Origin: an uncultured bacterium
Lineage (GTDB): Bacteria > Bacillota > Clostridia > Lachnospirales > Lachnospiraceae
Length of the DNA: 24,153 bases
NCBI GenBank assembly: GCA_905214955.1
Contig: CAJMON010000052.1
Location: 1-24,153 of the forward strand
Reading direction: 5' to 3'
This document shows, in pieces, positions 21,338 through 24,153 of this stretch; position 1 is the first letter of the stretch, and each line of letters opens with the position of its first letter. Under the pieces are notes generated by a model. It worked only from the letters and a program-made list of their open reading frames with translations, searched no databases and was not told where the DNA came from. The position numbers were made by a program, and so were the translations under genes.

Positions 21338-21880
21338 CTATTTATGAAACGGCATGTTGAACTGAGTCAGTAATTCGCGTGCTTCCTCGTCAGTCTTTGC
21401 GGTAGTAACGAAGATTACGTCCATACCTCTGACTTTATCTACCTTATCATATTCGATTTCCGGGAAGATCAGCTGCTCTTTAATACCAAGTGCATAGTTT
21501 CCTCTACCATCGAAAGCGTTGGGATTTACACCCCGGAAGTCACGTACACGGGGCAGAGCCAGGTTGATCAGTCTGTCCATGAACTCGTACATTCTGTCGC
21601 CACGCAGGGTTACTTTGCATCCGATAGGCATACCCTCTCTGATTTTGAAGTTTGCCACGGACTTCTTTGCTCTGGTTACTACTACTTTCTGTCCAGCGAT
21701 CTTTTCCAGATCTTTAACAGCGCTCTCCAGAGACTTTGCATTTTCTTTTGCTTCGCCAACACCCATGTTGATGACGATTTTGTCCATTTTCGGAACTTCC
21801 ATGATATTGTTATAGCCGAATTTCTTTACTAAAGCATCAACGATTTCGTTCTGATACTGTTCTTTCAGTCTGCTACTCAA
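21338..21880 (-). CDS. rplE: 50S ribosomal protein L5
   Basis: A 180-residue 5S rRNA-binding protein: MEVPKMDKIVINMGVGEA, VTRAKKSVANFKIREGMPIGCKVTLRG, FRGVNPNAFDGRGNYALGIKEQ. The start appears to be TTG at 21880, nine bases after GAGGAGG and giving the standard length; an in-frame TTG at 21889 abuts the ribosome binding site and cannot be used. A TTG start is unusual for a highly expressed ribosomal protein. Confidence 0.96.
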   Translation of the reverse strand: MSSRLKEQYQNEIVDALVKKFGYNNIMEVPKMDKIVINMGVGEAKENAKSLESAVKDLEKIAGQKVVVTRAKKSVANFKIREGMPIGCKVTLRGDRMYEFMDRLINLALPRVRDFRGVNPNAFDGRGNYALGIKEQLIFPEIEYDKVDKVRGMDVIFVTTAKTDEEARELLTQFNMPFHK

Positions 21881-21903
21881 CTTGTGCAACCTCCTCTCTC
21901 AAA

Positions 21904-22203
21904 TTATCTGATCACTTCGCCAGTTGCTTTTGCATAGCGAACTTTTTTGTCTCCATCCATCTTGAAGCCAACGCGGGTAGCTTTTCCGTTCACTACCAGC
22001 ATTACGTTGGAAGCATCGATATAAGCTTCCTTATTTACGATGCCGCCCTGCTGATTCTGTGCTGACGGTTTGGTGTGTTTGGTAACCATGTTTACGCCTT
22101 CAACCAGAACTTTTCCGTCTTTTACAGCAAGTACTTTGCCTTCTTTGTCTTTATCTTTACCAGCGATTACCTTTACGGTATCACCCTTTTTGATCTTCAT
22201 CAT
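21904..22203 (-). CDS. rplX: 50S ribosomal protein L24
   Basis: A 99-residue KOW-domain protein that initiates 50S assembly: KIKKGDTVKVIAGKDKDKEGKVL, then GVNMVTKHTKPSAQNQQGGIV. Two ATGs occur in tandem; the first is nine bases after GGAGG. Confidence 0.97.
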   Translation of the reverse strand: MMKIKKGDTVKVIAGKDKDKEGKVLAVKDGKVLVEGVNMVTKHTKPSAQNQQGGIVNKEAYIDASNVMLVVNGKATRVGFKMDGDKKVRYAKATGEVIR

Positions 22204-22217
22204 TGTTCGGCACCTCC

Positions 22218-22586
22218 TTATAATACTTCCGGAGCCAGGGAAACAATCTTCATAAACTGTTTCTCACGAAGCTCTCTGGCTACTGGCCCGAAAATACGGG
22301 TTCCTCTCGGTGTTTTGTCATCTTTGATGATGACTGCTGCGTTCTCATCGAATTTAATATAAGAGCCATCCTTCCGGCGGGCGCCTTTTACGGTACGAAC
22401 AACGACTGCCTTCACAACATCGCCTTTTTTTACAACACCGCCTGGTGTTGCATCTTTGACCGTAGCTACGATGACGTCACCAATATTCGCATATCTTCTG
22501 GTAGAGCCGCCCATAACTCTGATGCAAAGCAGTTCCTTTGCACCGGTGTTATCAGCAACTTTCAGTCTGCTTTCCTGCTGGATCAT
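22218..22586 (-). CDS. rplN: 50S ribosomal protein L14
   Basis: A 122-residue L14: MIQQESRLKVADNTGAKELLCIRVMGG, then GDVIVATVKDATPGGVVKKGDVVKAVVVR and the TRIFGPVARELR box near the end. Length is standard and GGAGG lies before the ATG. Confidence 0.98.
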   Translation of the reverse strand: MIQQESRLKVADNTGAKELLCIRVMGGSTRRYANIGDVIVATVKDATPGGVVKKGDVVKAVVVRTVKGARRKDGSYIKFDENAAVIIKDDKTPRGTRIFGPVARELREKQFMKIVSLAPEVL

Positions 22587-22605
22587 GCTGATATTCCTCC
22601 TATTA

Positions 22606-22860
22606 TTATCTTGCTTTCTCCACGATTTCTACGAGTCTCCATCTCTTGTCCTTGGAAAGAGGTCTGGTCTCCATAACTTTTACGGTATCGCCGATTCCGC
22701 ATTCGTTGTTCTCATCATGTGCTTTTAATTTATATGTTCTCTTTACGATTTTCTTGTAAAGAGGATGTTTTACGTGGTCCTCAACGGCTACAACGATGGT
22801 TTTGTCCATTTTATCGCTGACAACCTTACCAGTACGGGTTTTTCTCAGATTACGCTCCAC
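22606..22860 (-). CDS. rpsQ: 30S ribosomal protein S17
   Basis: An 84-residue OB-fold protein: MERNLRKTRTGKVVSDKMDKTIVV, then DTVKVMETRPLSKDKRWRLVEIVEKAR. Length and sequence are standard; it lies between rpmC and rplN. Confidence 0.98.
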   Translation of the reverse strand: MERNLRKTRTGKVVSDKMDKTIVVAVEDHVKHPLYKKIVKRTYKLKAHDENNECGIGDTVKVMETRPLSKDKRWRLVEIVEKAR

Positions 22861-22874
22861 GGTGATTCTCCTTC

Positions 22875-23075
22875 CTATTCAGCCTTTGCGCTAATGACAG
22901 TCTGAATTCTTGCAATATTCTTACGAACCTCTTTGATCCGGCTGGTGTTGTCCAGCTGGTTGGTTGCATTCTGGAATCTCAGGTTAAAGAGCTCCTTTTT
23001 CGCAGCTACTAATTCTTCATTTAATTCTGCGGCAGATTTGCTTCTTAAATCTTCTACATACTTATTAATTTTCAC
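22875..23075 (-). CDS. rpmC: 50S ribosomal protein L29
   Basis: A 66-residue two-helix protein at the exit tunnel (MKINKYVEDLRSKSAAELNEEL, ELFNLRFQNATNQL, RIKEVRKNIARIQTV). The GTG at 23075 gives the family length and is eight bases after AAGGCGG; an earlier in-frame GTG at 23084 is too close to that site. It overlaps the rplP end by 11 bases, suggesting coupling. Confidence 0.96.
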   Translation of the reverse strand: MKINKYVEDLRSKSAAELNEELVAAKKELFNLRFQNATNQLDNTSRIKEVRKNIARIQTVISAKAE

Positions 23076-23502
23076 TGTTATCACCGCCTTCTAAGTCTGC
23101 ACGAGTAACGATTTTGCATTTACAGGGTAACTTATGCATGGCAAGACGAAGTGCCTCACGGGCTACATCCTCCGGGATACCTGCCATTTCAAACAGTACA
23201 CGGCCGGGTTTTACAACTGCTACCCAGTACTCCAGGGAACCTTTTCCAGAACCCATACGTGTTTCAGCCGGTTTTGCAGTTACAGGCTTGTCCGGGAAAA
23301 TCTTGATCCAAACTTTACCACCACGTTTTGTGTAACGGGTCATTGCGATACGGGCTGCCTCGATCTGATTAGATCTGATCCAGCAGGGCTCCAGTGCTAC
23401 CAGTCCGATTTCACCCTGAGAAATGGTGTTGCCTCTCATAGCTTTTCCAGCCATGGAACCACGGAACTGTTTACGACGTTTTACTCTTTTCGGCATTAAC
23501 AT
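23065..23502 (-). CDS. rplP: 50S ribosomal protein L16
   Basis: A 145-residue L16: MLMPKRVKRRKQFRGSMAGKA, then RIAMTRYTKRGGKVWIKIFPDKP, ETRMGSGKGSLEYWVAVVKPGRVLFE and AREALRLAMHKLP. The ATG overlaps the rpsC stop by one base (TAATG), with GGGAG upstream. Confidence 0.98.
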   Translation of the reverse strand: MLMPKRVKRRKQFRGSMAGKAMRGNTISQGEIGLVALEPCWIRSNQIEAARIAMTRYTKRGGKVWIKIFPDKPVTAKPAETRMGSGKGSLEYWVAVVKPGRVLFEMAGIPEDVAREALRLAMHKLPCKCKIVTRADLEGGDNSEN

Positions 23503-24153
23503 TATTTATCGCTCCCTTCCTTAGTTCCTTTAGTAGGAAGTACCTCGCCTTTGTAGATCCAAACTTTTACACCAACTTTTCCGTAGGTGGTATCTGCTTC
23601 AGCGAATCCATAGTCAATATCTGCTCTTAATGTCTGCAGGGGGATAGTTCCGTCGCTGTAGAACTCAGTACGAGCCATATCAGCTCCGCCCAGACGTCCG
23701 GAAACGGAAGTCTTGATTCCCTTTGCACCTGCACGCATGGTACGTCCCATAGTAGACTTCATAGCGCGGCGGAAGGAAACACGGTTTTCCAGCTGCAGTG
23801 CGATGTTCTCAGCAACCAGCTGTGCATCGCGGTCCGGTCTTTTTACTTCTTTGATGTCTACGATCAGCTTCTTATCGGTCAGTTTCTGAACTTCAGCTTT
23901 TACTTTCTCGATTTCAGCTCCGCCTTTACCGATAACAACGCCCGGTTTTGCGGTATAGATGATAACTTTTACTCTGTCGGCAGCTCTTTCGATCTCGATC
24001 TTGGAAACACCGGCACTGTACAGTTTCTTTTTCAGAAATTTACGAATGTTGTAGTCCTCTACCAGGTAATCAGCAAAAGAGCTCTCTGCATACCATTTAG
24101 AATCCCAGTCTTTAATAACACCGACTCTCAGGCCGTGTGGATTAACTTTCTGT
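23502..24153 (-). CDS. rpsC: 30S ribosomal protein S3 (5' end cut by the window edge)
   Basis: 216 residues are visible, starting at QKVNPHGLRVGVIKDWDSKW; compared with the family only the first two codons (Met-Gly) lie outside the window. The KH domain has PGVVIGKGGAEIEKV; the C-terminal domain shows RTMRAGAKGIKTSVSGRLGGADMAR and DIDYGFAEADTTYGKVGVKVWIYKGE. It is followed by rplP with a one-base overlap. In Clostridia rplV lies upstream, outside the window. Confidence 0.98.
   Translation of the reverse strand, partial: QKVNPHGLRVGVIKDWDSKWYAESSFADYLVEDYNIRKFLKKKLYSAGVSKIEIERAADRVKVIIYTAKPGVVIGKGGAEIEKVKAEVQKLTDKKLIVDIKEVKRPDRDAQLVAENIALQLENRVSFRRAMKSTMGRTMRAGAKGIKTSVSGRLGGADMARTEFYSDGTIPLQTLRADIDYGFAEADTTYGKVGVKVWIYKGEVLPTKGTKEGSDK

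Noticed and set aside
1..24153. CRISPR arrays, defence systems, phage or toxin-antitoxin genes
   Set aside because: No regularly spaced repeats and no recognisable genes of these classes were seen on either strand.

Overview
The window looks like a chromosomal segment from a Gram-positive gut-type Clostridia, most likely a Lachnospiraceae member. The evidence is the Clostridia-style gene order of the spc cluster (secY-adk-map-KOW protein-infA), zinc-type S14 and zinc-type adenylate kinase, strong GGAGG ribosome binding sites, a HrcA/CIRCE heat-shock operator, and several small families I associate with Lachnospiraceae (DUF5721, DUF4867, an acidic 85-residue protein). The species cannot be fixed from the sequence.

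Layout. 1-3793 (+): a DUF5721-like gene, then a perfect CIRCE operator and sigma-A promoter driving htpG. The htpG leader carries a highly structured ~190-nt segment bounded by an exact 11-bp direct repeat. A TraX-family membrane protein follows. 3813-10209 (-): first a tightly overlapping operon of three HAD phosphatases and a small acidic protein; then a sugar module (DUF4867 protein, fucose/arabinose-type isomerase, xylulokinase-type kinase) read from a near-consensus promoter with a perfect palindromic operator. 10255-11613 (+): a DUF218/YdcF-like gene, a 280-bp nest of direct and inverted repeats, and a small membrane-anchored acidic protein. 11626-13714 (-): a polyprenyl glycosylphosphotransferase followed by a VanZ-like gene. 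14029-14448 (+): a consensus promoter and tmRNA (ssrA), then an acetyltransferase (GNAT) reading frame that has lost a recognisable start. 15106-24153 (-): the end of the S10 cluster and the spc cluster, from rpsC (only its first two codons missing) through rplP, rpmC, rpsQ, rplN, rplX, rplE, rpsN, rpsH, rplF, rplR, rpsE, rpmD, rplO, secY, adk, map, a KOW protein and infA.

How the genes work together. The ribosomal block supplies ribosome parts, the Sec channel, nucleotide balance and N-terminal Met removal, and tmRNA rescues stalled ribosomes. HtpG is a stress chaperone under HrcA-type control. The isomerase/kinase/DUF4867 genes probably convert an aldose to a phosphorylated ketose; the substrate is unknown. 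The phosphotransferase would start a lipid-linked glycan.

The most unusual things are the repeat-bounded structured element in the htpG leader, the combined promoter/terminator/RBS hairpin between htpG and the TraX gene, the intergenic repeat nest whose two copies carry compensatory base changes, and the break of the usual infA-rpmJ-rpsM order after infA. I saw no CRISPR array, transposase, phage gene or recognisable defence system.
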